This document shows positions 1-11,004 of a stretch of 64,000 nt of DNA, in pieces; the stretch's first letter is position 1, and each line of letters begins with the position of its first letter. Below the pieces are notes generated by a model. It made no database searches and was not told where the DNA came from. It saw only the letters and a program-made list of their open reading frames with translations. The DNA comes from Paramarasmius palmivorus. Taxonomy: Eukaryota > Basidiomycota > Agaricomycetes > Agaricales > Marasmiaceae. The position numbers and the translations under genes were made by a program. Location of the stretch: contig JAYKXP010000036.1 of the NCBI GenBank assembly GCA_037176845.1, forward strand, positions 1-64,000, in the 5' to 3' direction.

Positions 1-627
1 GATTTTGGATGAGCAAGACTGTTTGAAGCTCAGTGAAAAATGGTGTATGGATCAGGAAAGGTGAAGCGTCCAAGATGCTAAAAGAAATAATCGAAACCGT
101 TGTTGGCGAACGGGACAATTCGAATACCGAGTGGCGGAAGTTGGTGATGAGCGACCGCAATCGAAGAGATTATGAAGGCGAGAAGGATACAACGAAGACG
201 AAACTTCGTATTGGCCATGCAGATGACAAACGTTCAAGATGGGCGTGCGAGTTCGAGTTGAATATCGAGCGATATGTTGCTAGTGAATGAAATTATGACG
301 AGTATTTGCAGCGAATAACTTGATTGAGTGTATAATGCGATTGCGACGAGTGGAATATGATATGATTTTTGTTTGTTCGTATGCGGATTTGATTTCCTGT
401 TATAAGATTGGACAAGTACCCGTCGTAAGGGCCTTGTAGCCATAAGATTTAGGTTCGTTTAATATGTTGCGAGTGAGCGTGATGTCGACGTGAGATGCGA
501 ATTGAGCTGATGGGAAGATATGGAATAATTGCAGCGGTGACGATACTTTTGAATGATGATAACTGGATGGATAACGATAGCAATGGATATAGCGAGGCAA
601 GCGTCGAATGCGAAGATAACTTGAGGT
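1..627. other. 3' flank of the PUF gene, no gene seen
   Basis: No conserved coding segment is visible. The open frames here lack family resemblance and some begin at non-ATG codons. The minus-strand PUF gene ends at 628, so this stretch should contain its 3' UTR. Confidence 0.4.
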
Positions 628-3600
628 TCAATACCCGTAGTAAGCGCGCTAAACAGAACATTCAGTATATATCTAGTAGCATAGCAACTAGCGGACTGAC
701 CATGCGATCACTGTGGGTAGGAAGGAAGAAAAGGTAAAATGTGGTTCATCAGCAATGGTTCATCAAGTAAAAGGTAATACGTACAATAACCAGATAACCT
801 TTGACCCTGTCTTGCACCCGCGTAAAGTAACAATGTGGCCACGGATACACTCATAAAGCAACGCCCGTTGATCCTTGTCCGCCTGGGTATGCGAATCAGC
901 GACTTGTTTCCATCACGAAACTGTCACGTCAGAAGGGACTTACAGTGGGCAGGACACTCGCAATCAACTGGCTTCCGGTGACCGAAAGAGCGAGATCGAC
1001 GATCATAGCACGACGTGAACCACTATCATGAACGAGAACCGAATTAGCCATGGATGTGGAAGAGATAGAGTTCTCTTACCTCTTAGCCGGCTCACACATT
1101 CTCTTTACGACCCGGGTCAGAGTCTCCTTTCCGCCTTCCTTCAAAGCCTTGGTAATAGATTTATAACCTTGCTCGTTGGTGGCGTACTCGAGGAGTCCAT
1201 TAATGAGGTGGTCGAGCGTAAGTTGGCGATGATTTTCGGACCCATGCTCCAAGACTAATGGATAAATGATTCAGTACGCGAACGATGACAATATAAAAGA
1301 CGCCACTTACTGTGCTGAACACAGTAGGATCCCCATTGGTTCTTTGCCACCTCGCTGAAGACAGAAGGACCCTGGTTCAAGAGTTCGTCAACGATGCATC
1401 TTTGGCATTGTCCTCAAGGTTCTCGAAGGCATGCTATAACACAAGTTAGCTGTGAAAATCAAAGACGCACAGTGAAGTATGCGTTACCTGAACGACGAGC
1501 GATCCCGTCTCGTGGCAAGCGAGAGCTGCCCATTTCCCTTTAAGGGACCTGTTAACGCTATAGGTGAAAGGATGAGGAGAGCAAAAAAGGGGGGGTAGAA
1601 GAGGACTTACTAGGCAAAGATTGGAGGAGCAGGAGGAGTCCAAGACAGTTCCATGATCTACGAAGGCATATTTCAACAAGAACAAAGGCAAAAAGGGGTA
1701 AATGACTAACCTTGCTCCAGACATGACTAGCGTGCTTGTTGACCAGAGTCTGAGCAGGGTCTCCGAGGAGCAACTCAGAGACGATGAGAAGCCTGATATC
1801 CTCCTCGCAGTCGAGAGCCTTTTGAAGAACATGACATCCGTAGCAGTTGGTAGCAAGTTCAACGATACGACCTCTACGAATCAAAGGACATTAGTACCCC
1901 AGTGTAGAAAGAGAATGTGGGACACGAACCTCATACACATGACAATTTTCTTTCTCTCTTCAGCCGAAGAAGCAGCTTCAAGACACCGTTGCACTGCCCA
2001 GTTACCGAACCTGTCCGATATTCATCAGTACTATACGCAAACTGAACTTGAAGGATGCTAACCTGTGCGCCATCATCTCGTAGCCTCGAGCACAAATGGC
2101 GTCCACAATCTTGGTTCTTTCGCTGGCATCGGCGACCTTGAGCTTTTGTTGAAGGAAGATACTAGCTTGTTGGTCTGAAGACTTGATGATCCTATTGACA
2201 AAGGTGTGATAAGGAGGCGAAGAAGATGGATGAAGAAGCGAAAGGAAGTTGATGGGCTAGAGAAGAAACAACTTGATCAGCGTTCCTGAATGTAACCACA
2301 TGGCGAAGGCTTACCTCGTTTTGAGATGGAGAGTCAGAGCTACGACGAGAAGAAGAGGACGAAGAGTGTCTAGAGTGGCTGCCTGACTGAGTTTGCTCTT
2401 GCTGGGGTTGCTGAGACTGCACCGCGGGATAGGCAGTACCATAGGACGATGTCGATCTCATATGTTGGGGTACGGCGTGAATAGAACGGCAAGGCCACCG
2501 GAGGGATAACCAGCACCGAGTCCGATCCCAAGACACAATCGGAGTGCTAGAGGTAAGCGAGGTCGGTGAAGCAGTCGAGGTACCCATGCCTTGGATTAAG
2601 CCGTTGTGACTGAGCGAAGGTGGCAACTTGCCATCCTCAACAGTGCCTCTCAGCCAATCGAGGTTGTTTCGATCAAGCTGAGCAATGTGTTGCAGCTGCT
2701 GTTGAAGCTGGAGCGCTTGAAGTGCCTGTTGCTGCTGTTGAGAAAGGAGGTTCTGATGCTGGAGAACCTGCGGAGGAATCTGCCAGTCGGAGCCCAAGGT
2801 AGAACCTGGGATCATCGATGTCAACCCACGAGTGGCAGGAAACGCATTGGCATCTGGACGACGGAGAGCCTGCTGTTGGAGAGGAGAGACCGCGGACATG
2901 GGCGAGCCAAAAAGTTTCTGGTTGTCGATTGGAAGAGGCATAGGAGGAGTAGTTTGATAGGCGTAGGGAGGGAGAGTCATGCTAGTAGTTGATGTGGTAG
3001 GCGACTGCTCGAGAGTCGTTTTGAACATGGATAAATGCGAAGTATCGGGCACAGAAGGGAGGTAGCCAGTCAACATGGCGTTCTGCGACGTCTGACTGGC
3101 TGGATAGGAAGATACGTGACTCTGGCGGGTAGGCGAGGGCGGATCATAGATTAAAGCGTGTGCTTGAGCTAAATATGGGTGCATGCGCGCACCGCCGAGG
3201 AGCTCGCAAGGGGATTGGAGCGGTTTACAATTAGCATCGAACGGACGAGCTGGCGAAAGGTCTGTGGGGGTAGGAAGAGCAGATGCAATTGAGATGGGTG
3301 AGAAATCTGGGGAGCCAGGTGACGATTCGTGGCTAAGGTTGAGTGCCGATGGCTTCTGCTTGAACGGGTCTGGCGAGTTGAGGTCTAGTGTGCGCAGAAG
3401 CTGTTCGACATGCTGAAAAGGCTAATTAGACTTGTATCGACGGTTCGACAGACGCATATACTTACGGAGTTGTCGAACTCTGGGGTGACGGTCTTCCTAC
3501 CATCGCCAATGACACCGACTTCCTTTTGCTGCTGCTGAGCAAGTCGAGCGTCGTTGACCTGAGGAGGCGTTGGTCCAAAGACGTCTTCGCGAGTGAGAAC

Positions 3601-3831
3601 TGGACCTGGCATGCTATTGGAGTGATGCAACTCTGGGCGAGTTGGCATCTGCATCTCGCCACGCTCTGCGACCCTCGAGAACGAGTCGAGCGTTCTCGGC
3701 CATGTCGTCTCCGACGGCTGAGGCTGAGGAGCCCATATGGACGCGGCGGTCGTCGAACCAGCCTGCTGACGCTGGCGGAGACTACTGTCGTCGAAGACGT
3801 TCATGGTAGGAGAAATGGTATCAGTGGACAT
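628..3831 (-). CDS. Pumilio/PUF-family RNA-binding protein, with an apparent frameshift
   Basis: PUF proteins bind UGUA-type elements in 3' UTRs and repress or localise mRNAs in the cytoplasm. Exon 1 (3466-3831) starts at an ATG reading MSTDTISPTMN. Exon 2 (2315-3412) is Gln/Ser/Pro-rich with a poly-Q tract. The C-terminal PUM domain is spread over about eight small exons. Visible repeat cores include RFGNWAVQRCLE, ATNCYGCHVLQKAL, CHETGSLVVQ, NQWGSYCVQHILEHG and ATNEQGYKSITKALKEGG. The last two introns restore the conserved ending WLFDRM / RAYYGY, with the stop at 628-630. About ten short GT-AG introns are needed. Around 1393-1400 the frame shifts by one base between ENLEDNAKD and IVDELLNQG. 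I found no splice sites that explain this, so it is either a sequencing error or a real lesion. The family call is secure; exon edges were chosen by eye. Confidence 0.88.
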
Positions 3832-4799
3832 GGTGAAGAATACCGTCGCTGCTGTTCGAGACGATGAGCTCGAAGAAGATGACGACGAGGAAAGAACGAA
3901 GAGGAAGGAGATGGTTGTGGTTCAGGAAGAAGGGGTGAACGTTGGAGAATAAATCTGGTTCAATAAAAAGGGATTCGGCGACAGGCTTCGATGTCAAATA
4001 ATTGACTCAATACATGCCTTTATTTGGTACTAAATTCAACATTTCTAGTAAACTTTTGACATTCTCCGTACCAAAACCAAAAGCTTATCGCCACGGTCCC
4101 TCACTAGAAATTAGGTTTTTAGTCAAGCGGCTGCGAAGACGTTTATTAGAAAACATACTCAATCAATAATTACTCTCAAATTACAATTGTTTCCTCCTCG
4201 AGGCTGGACCCACTGCAGCCACTAAACGTCAGCAAGTAGTAATAAATTTTGCAGGATTTTGATCTTCATGCTGCTATCAAGCAGGAATTCCTCTCCAACG
4301 AGAAACGATTTCTGTCCTGGAACCGACCACGCAACCTCGGACTCCATCCCCGGACTCCCAATCCCAAATTCGGTGACGCTTCTACCAACGCCATCGCTCA
4401 GAATACTTATGATCCTGCAAAGATAATGTCACTTTTCAATATCACCCACTGCCTCAAAGCCACGATCGACGAACCAGGTGAGCCAATCAATGTTATAGGA
4501 CACCACTGAAAGTTCTTCGTATCGCTCGAGTCACAGAAGACGTCGTTGTCCAAGGTATTTTCAATATGAACAGTAATCACGAGCATCGAAAAAGGCCTGC
4601 CGATGTCGTTACACGAGGAGCGCACAATTCGGAGTCCGTAAAAGCCCCACAATCGTCGTCGAAGGCTTCGATGTCCCTGAATCAATGTGATCGATGTTTT
4701 CAGTGTCTTTGTTCTGCGGAGAAACACAGGATAGACCGTCAGGCAGAGAAATGCTGGAAAATCATGGTGCTTCACTTTGTCAATTATATGATATTTTCT
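3832..4799. other. 5' flank of PUF gene, no clear gene
   Basis: This is probably the promoter and 5' UTR of the PUF gene. An 86-codon open frame at 4249-4509 (plus) resembles no family I know and has no clear promoter or splice context. I do not call it a gene. Confidence 0.35.
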
Positions 4800-4985
4800 C
4801 CACGTCGCGCGAACTCGAGCCTTTCCCTCAACCCTCCACATCGTTCTGCCATTCGGCTCCCAAGATCTGCACCCGTCTAAACGAATAACCGAATGGTAGC
4901 TAGATTGGGACACTCACAGAAGCTGTCATCGACAGGTGTTGACAGAGAAGAGAGGAAACGGAGCAGGTCCTCGGCGCTGACTGCT
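4800..4985 (-). pseudogene. Relic of an F-box/LRR protein C-terminus
   Basis: On the minus strand a frame reads LEAVSAEDLLRFLSSLS followed by CPNLATIRLF and DLGSRMAER. This is the usual style of the last segment of basidiomycete F-box/LRR proteins, but it is interrupted by stops and has no F-box upstream. About 70 bases (4811-4880) are clearly similar to 9421-9490, another F-box-type tail in this window. I infer a decayed gene fragment. Family placement rests on motif style only. Confidence 0.35.
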
Positions 4986-5346
4986 TCAAGCTGGGAATAG
5001 CGAGTTCATAGCTGAGATCTGTGTTTTTTTTTTATGTCGAAAAATATGCCTTCAGTTTTCTGAGTGAACGGAATCGACTCTGGAGCTGTTGGGGGAAATG
5101 TCGTTGTCGTTGCGGAAGGCGAAGATGTTAAAACATCGGCCCTTTCGGCTATCGGACCCGAGCACTGTAGATCTTCTTTTCTCATCACGTGGAAGCAACG
5201 CGCTGAAAGCTGACAGGAATTCATCGCACGTTATAAGTGTAAGTATCTCATTTCCTGACCGAAAAAACTGATAATATCATTCAGATAATAATTGCAGCTA
5301 CAAAGACTACACCGGATTGAATGGTACTTTCAGGCCCCAAACTAGC
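4986..5346. other. Intergenic, no gene seen
   Basis: The stretch holds short open frames on both strands with no recognisable motif. It includes the 3' flank of the hydrophobin gene. Confidence 0.3.
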
Positions 5347-5890
5347 TCACTTTGTTAAATCAACCGGCTCGCAATCAACCGACAGAATGCCATTCTGCCC
5401 GGCAAACGATGACATAGCCATAAGCCGATATCCAACTATAACTCAACAAAAAAGACTCACCCAGCCAACAGCCGTGCAACATACAGCATTTTTCTCGCAC
5501 TTCTTCTCCCCGATTTGCGAAATCTGTGTACAAGTCAATCCGCATTTCGTCGCTCCGTCTGCCACAATGACGCCGAGAAGAGCGAGTACGGTAGATACTG
5601 GCGTTGAATCGGCCTGTGTTGTGATTGAATACGCATATGTATCATGACCACGAGAAATGTCGGAAAGAAAGACCTACTCGATCAACAGTATCGCAACATT
5701 GAAGCTGGACGGGGGGACAATCGCTTGCAGGCTTGAGATCTCTGGTTTTAGGTAGAGGTTTACCACTAAACTCGATTGCCTTTGAAATGTGTAATCAGAA
5801 TGTATGCGGAGCGATGTTTGCAAAGCTCACTGTTGGCGTGGCAGCAGCAAGGATTTGCTCCCAAAAATATAGGGAGATAGAAGTGGAGGA
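5347..5890 (-). CDS. Class I hydrophobin (start not resolved)
   Basis: Hydrophobins are small secreted amphipathic proteins that coat hyphae and fruiting bodies. Exons at 5678-5779, 5461-5613 and 5347-5394 join in phase 0 with clean GT-AG introns. The cysteine pattern is C-x6-CC (CPPVQLQCC), x32, C, x10, C, x5, CC, x12, C, which is the class I spacing. The protein ends VDCEPVDLTK. One extra cysteine (ATKCGLTC) lies three residues before the fourth canonical Cys, giving nine in total. Another exon, starting at 5831 and reading ILAAATPT at its end, joins upstream in phase. The initiating ATG and signal peptide were not found with confidence, so the N-terminus may lie in a further small exon or be damaged. 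The core assignment is firm. Confidence 0.8.
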
Positions 5891-6583
5891 GCTTCATAGT
5901 AGGTTGCCGGGAAGGGGAAATCCAAGTACAAGGAAATCATTGATGAATGGGGTGAAGGCTTTAATATGAAGACCGCAGACGTTTGTCAAGTCCAGAGTAA
6001 GCCTCCTGGCCGCAAGACGGTTGACATGAATAACAAACAGTGGTGTCCCTGAGGATATCAAGAAATGTCAAAACTCAAATGTGTAAAAGTGCCTGGTACT
6101 TGTGTCAGAATCAAGGAACGGCATCAGACAATATTAGAGAACGAGCACTTTGTGAAGTTCGTTTACTATCTTTATTGGCTACTAAAGTCTCTGAAGTCCT
6201 ACATGCCAAGCTGTCAATTGTTCAAGCGTTCAAACGTTCAAGCTTTCAAGAACAAAGACGGTGGTGTTGGTTCAACTTTAAAGCGCCCAATTAGCACGCG
6301 TCGCGCGCAAATGAATACCCACGTGACAGGAAGAACAGAGCCCTAACCCTAAACCAACCTTTCCTTGATTCTCTCTTCAGCGCGCACTTCTACAACATGC
6401 AATCTCCATAATGACGTAGGTGAGTAATTCATTGAATAGCCCAAGTGTACTTCTTTGATTTCTATGTCAGGTTCTCTAATTCGGCATACTGTTTGCTAAG
6501 CCGTATGACTTAAAAGTCCGGCTCATAAACCCTATATATCAAGCTTCCTGCCAGTGTGATTTCCTGGGGGCCCATCGAGCATC
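5891..6583. other. Divergent promoter region, hydrophobin / epoxide hydrolase 1
   Basis: The 5' ends of the hydrophobin (minus) and epoxide hydrolase (plus) genes face away from each other across this stretch. It may also hold the unresolved first exon of the hydrophobin. A short CCCTAA doublet at about 6344-6356 is too short to be telomeric. Confidence 0.4.
6533..6539 (+). promoter_or_regulatory. TATA-like element upstream of epoxide hydrolase copy 1
   Basis: TATATAT lies about 45 bases upstream of the ATG at 6584. The position suits a core promoter with a very short leader. This is inferred from position and sequence only. Confidence 0.4.
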
Positions 6584-8125
6584 ATGTCCTCCTTCAAGAT
6601 CAATATCCCAGACCAGGCTATCGATCTCTTGAAGAAAAAACTCGAACTCGCACGTCTCCCAGACGAAATCGACGAAGCTGGATGGGATTATGGTGTACCT
6701 CTTTCCGATATACGTCGACTAGTCGCTCGGTGGAAGGATGGATACGACTGGCAAGCTCATGAGAAGGCCTTAAATGAGGAGATGCCTCAGTTCACCCGAG
6801 ATATCGATGTAGAGGGACATGGTGTGCTGAATATACACTACGTGTACCAGAAGAGCACCGTGGAGAATGCGATACCTTTGCTATTTGTTCATGGATGTGA
6901 GCCTTCTTTCTTATACCCTTTTTTATTCGCTCAACTCTCTGTCTAGGGCCTGGGAGCTTCATTGAAGTGCGAAAGATCTTGCCCCTGCTGGTCGCTGCGG
7001 AACCCGGCCAGCCGAGTTTTCATGTCGTCGCGCTAGGAATGCCAGGTTACGGCTTCTCTGAGGGAACGAAGAAAAAGGGCTTTGGTCTGTCAAAGTACGC
7101 AGAAGTGAGACCCTTGTCAGGCTATCTCGGAATGCTATTGATCATCATGATCTCCCGCCTTTAGGTCGGTCACAAGCTGATGCTGTCACTCGGGTACTCG
7201 GAATATGGTACGCAATCTCTCAGTCTTTCCTGTCAGTTTCTGTGGCTTGAATAAGCTCGGATAGTCACCCAAGGTGGCGATTGGGGTGGTTTGGTATGTC
7301 TTAACGACCTATTTGTCCTCGCGTCCTTGACTGATGCTCCAAAGATTACACGTGTCATGGCAGCAACATACGGAAGCCAGCATATCAAAGCATGGCATAG
7401 TAACATACCGTACGCTACTTTCTTCAGTTATGTTTCACCGATTCTCATTGAGAGATACCTTCAGGATGGCCATGCCTCCAGCAAACCCCAACCCAGCGGA
7501 ATATGACGAAGATGACGTTCGCGCCCTCGAACGGGCTAGATGGTTTCAAGAAAAGGGCAGTGGATACTTCCAAGAGCAATCCACTCAACCTCAGACTCTG
7601 GGATATAGTCTCGCAGATTCGCCTGTCGGCCTGCTTGCCTGGATATATGAGAAACTTGTACTTTGGACCGACGCGTACCCTTGGAACGACGATGAAGGTA
7701 CCTTCTAACTATTTTTCACCTTTTCACTTCTAACGTTCACTACCGGCCAGTCTTAACCTGGATATCCGTTTTCTGGTTCTCTCGCTCAGGACCAGCTGCA
7801 AGTGTTCGCACCTACTATGAATTTGCGCAGTCTGGTGCGATAGCTGCGCTACCTACACCATCGATCCCACTAGGTTACTCTTTCTTCCCAAAAGAGGTTG
7901 CACAAGCACCGAAATCGTACGTCCTTCATCCCTTTATTCATGCAGAGCTAACGTAGCACCAGGTGGTATACCGATAAGAATATCATATTCCAGTCTCGTC
8001 ATAATCACGGGGGCCATTTCGCTGCTCATGAGACACCGGTTGAGCTTGTCGGAGACTTGAGAAAGATGTTTGGGAAAGGTGGTCCAGCATATGGAGTTGT
8101 ACCGGGGAAAGATGGGTATGCATAG
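6584..8125 (+). CDS. Epoxide hydrolase, EHN + alpha/beta hydrolase fold (copy 1)
   Basis: It hydrolyses epoxides to vicinal diols, in detoxification or secondary metabolism. The N-terminal EHN domain starts at [14 protein letters not shown] and includes [16 protein letters not shown]. After an intron, HGGPGSF forms the oxyanion loop. GGDWGG carries the nucleophile Asp, and [10 protein letters not shown] near the C-terminus carries the catalytic His. The end reads [10 protein letters not shown] followed by TAG at 8123-8125. About seven short introns interrupt the frame; [11 protein letters not shown] and [15 protein letters not shown] lie on adjacent exons. No signal peptide is visible. A close paralogue lies inverted at 34427-35970. 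All catalytic motifs are present and the gene looks functional. Small-exon edges in 7150-7450 are approximate. Confidence 0.9.
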
Positions 8126-8223
8126 GCGTCAAGATACAAGCACATATCAGAGTGTAGTATTAAAGCTCCTGGCATATGAATGAAATGCAAATCAATCATC
8201 CTATTTCGTGTCCACGCTAACAC

Positions 8224-9341
8224 CTATCGTGTGGGACCGTCTTCTTCGGAATGCACACACAGCTCGAGCCCAAGCTTCCCGCTCTTGACCACTCGACCCA
8301 ACCTCTGTACCATCCTCGAATTTGTGAGCTTGGACCTTTCTTCGGCAGCGTCACGATAACTGGATGGATCTAGCTTCAGAAAGATCCTTCCTAATTTCGC
8401 AGCACTTCCGTCTGCCAACTTGTCCGCCAGCAGGTTGATGGTGTCCTCCGCAATGCTCGTCCAGACCCCGGATATGAACGACACGTGCAGGGTGAGATTC
8501 TTCAAATGGTTCTCTGTGCACTCGAGTAGGTCTTTGAAGTCATCCTCGATAATCTCCGCCCTGTATAACCGACGAATATCGAGGACTTCCAAACGACATG
8601 CCGAATGCCGTACCAGATTCACCGCTTCGCGAAGTGAACCAAACTCTGCGCTAGCAGCCAGAGTCAATTCTGTAAGTGCTAGAAAACGCACAGCACGACA
8701 AATATGCTCTGATGGCTGCTGAAATAAATGACCAACGAAACTGTAGTATGCCAGCGATTGCAAAGAGGTGTTGGTAATATAATTCCGTTGAGGAAGGAGC
8801 CAGCTGCTGGGGTTTATACGTGACATGACAGTGGCGTGCTTCACGGTGGTGGCGAGTTGGAAAGCGTGAACCGAATCGAGGTTATCTGTCTCGCACCAAT
8901 CCAGGTCCTCGATCTGGCGGCAAGGGAGCTTGATGTATGGCCACATCGACCTGCCAGGTCGGACCTGGGGAACCCTCGCACCGCTAGGCATCTTAGCCTA
9001 CGCACGTTTTCGAACGCATTCAAAGGAAACTGGGGGGACCATGAATGCGGCACACTCAAGAGGAATATCTGAAGGGTTTCCAACAGGGCCACTCGCCCTT
9101 TTGGAATAGTGTGTAGATGGCGCAGAAAGTAGGTGTTCATGAACAACCGCGAAGTCTTCCATGAGTTTGAGTATGGAAGGAGGGCTGTGAACATTGAAAT
9201 CTGTAGTGCCGGCTGAACATGGCGCAACTGATTCACGGACTCGACCGTGACTGCAGAGACATTACCGGTGGCCGTGAACGACACGTCCAATCCTACTCTC
9301 CCGTCCAACGCAGCATTTTCAGGGTTGAGTGTAAACGTCAT
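8224..9341 (-). pseudogene. Truncated, frameshifted F-box/LRR-type protein
   Basis: Intact F-box proteins of this class recruit targets to SCF ubiquitin ligases. The minus strand reads from MTFTLNPENAALDG through ALLETLQIFL and FENVRRLRCLAV. The frame then moves by one base near 8950-8965 and continues as IKLPCRQIEDLDW, SLREAVNLVRHSACRLEVLDI and HLKNLTLHVSFISG to the stop at 8224. Leucine-rich spacing and the W-F/T-LN opening match the part of agaric F-box proteins just after the F-box. No F-box is found upstream, and the sequence there (9421-9490) belongs to a different F-box tail. I infer a 5'-truncated gene with a frameshift. A sequencing error could explain the shift but not the missing N-terminus. 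Confidence 0.6.
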
Positions 9342-9435
9342 CCAACGGAACGAGCTTGAATACCATGGTTAAGCTCTACCGTCTACGGAGCCTTGCCAGT
9401 TAGATATGTTCTCTGTATCGACTCAAACCTTTCCC

Positions 9436-10168
9436 TCAATCATCTACCCTTCTGCCATTTGGCTTCCAAGATCCCCACCTGTTTAAATGGGGGCTCAATG
9501 GGAGATCATCACCGCCGGGATCCTCCTTGACTTGCGTAGAATTATCTGGAGGTGCTAGAGCAGAGCCTATAGGAGGTACTTGTGGTAGGAACTGCGGAGG
9601 GACTGGCAACGCATTCAAATACTGTTCAATGTAATCCCAGACCTCCTTAAAGAGCGGGAAGAGCCGTTCTGGCGGCATGGTCTGCACGGAAGCCAAAGAA
9701 CAACCGCGACCGTGCAAAACCGAGAAGAACATCGACTCAACCTTCACCTGGTGTTGGATGGAGTATTGGAGGAGCCAGGCTGGGTAGGGGTAGCTGAACG
9801 AGAAATAGGGTGGCGGAGCACTTGGTATGGGCTGAAGCTGAGCTAAATGATGCTGAGGGGGCATAATAGCTGGTGATTGTGGTGCCTGTATCGCAGGTGT
9901 CGGTTTCGGCGGTAACGCCTTCGTAGGCTTTGTTGTGACTGTGTATGTTTGCTCTCTTTCCTAGAGTGATGCCTATGAGCTCAATAGTCTTGCACTGAGA
10001 ATGAGCAGTGAACGTACCCTGGCAGGAGCAGCTTGTCCACCGGTGCTCTGTGCCGGGAAAACCTCTTTGTTAGTATAGGAAACGACAGTTGAGTAGAGTC
10101 CTTACTTGAAGACGCTGCCGTTGAGTAGGAGGTGTTGACGATGAATATGGATTTGGCCTCTTTGACAT
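9436..10168 (-). CDS. Small proline-rich protein of unknown function
   Basis: Three exons (10106-10168, 10018-10047, 9436-9960) join in phase 0 to give about 205 residues, starting MSKRPNPYSSSTPPTQRQR. The protein is Pro/Gln-rich (LPPKPTP, MPPQHH, PSAPPPYFSFSYPYPAW). It has a more structured middle, FPLFKEVWDYIEQYLNALP, and no signal peptide or membrane segment. The basic start with KR is similar in style to the start of the coiled-coil gene at 12489. The last ~20 codons, including the stop, lie in DNA resembling the tail of F-box genes (compare 4811-4880), read in another frame, so the current C-terminus may be chimeric. I recognise no family. Confidence 0.55.
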
Positions 10169-11004
10169 GGTGCTAGGATCGTGGTGGTTGGAGAGAAAGG
10201 GATGGATGTCACCCCGATCGTCACCGGCGTACTAAATGGGGGGCTATGTTCCTTGAGGAGTGTGCCATGGTAAGCGAGTAGCACAAGATATTTTCTAAGA
10301 AACAGAGGAAGATCAAGGGGCACGCAACATACGGTGACAGAGTCGTAGAGATGAACAAAGTACATGATCTTTGTTTCACTACCGCAGATCCATCAAGTTC
10401 TCCATCCAAATTAAAGGACAAATATTCATGTGACTCGTTGGTCTGCAGGGACCAGTCTTCAAACGGGGTGAACCAACAACATTCTTGGAGAAGAAAGATG
10501 GTGAAGGGTGTAGATCCTGGGGTCGTCAGAACAAAGACTCAGGTTTTCCTGCAAAAATGACTCACGGCAAAGAGAGAGACAGGGTGAAAGCTGATGACGA
10601 ACGTCGGAACGTCGGGTTAAAGAAGTTAAGAACCGCCTCGTCATCGTCGTGATTTCACTGAACGTTTCTCACGACCTCAGCACACCTGAGGCCGATAACA
10701 TATTCATATGTTGTCGTAGTATCAGCACCATAATGCTCTACTTAAAATACAGAATGCTACACTATTCTACAGATGTATAACATGTTTTCAATACAGTACG
10801 TGGTAGCTTCAAGGAAGAATGCGAAAACTATATGTAGAGTACATAAGTATTTCATAACATCATGAATCGAAGAAGAAACAGGAGATTGTTCTACACAACC
10901 CAACGTGAATAGCCTTGAGCCCTCGGATGCCATGAAGGCCTCACCGAGCCCACCACGAGGGCCGCTGACAATTGACGACGTAGCTGTGGCAACGTGCCTG
11001 GCGT
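10169..11004. other. Intergenic, no gene seen
   Basis: The upstream flank of the proline-rich gene and the 3' flank of the coiled-coil gene. Open frames on both strands are short and without motifs. Confidence 0.35.

Noticed and set aside
4249..4509. 86-codon plus-strand ORF
   Set aside because: No family resemblance and no supporting splice or promoter signals.
6342..6356. CCCTAACCCTAA, telomere-like repeat
   Set aside because: Only two units; occurs by chance and no array or subtelomeric gene context is seen.
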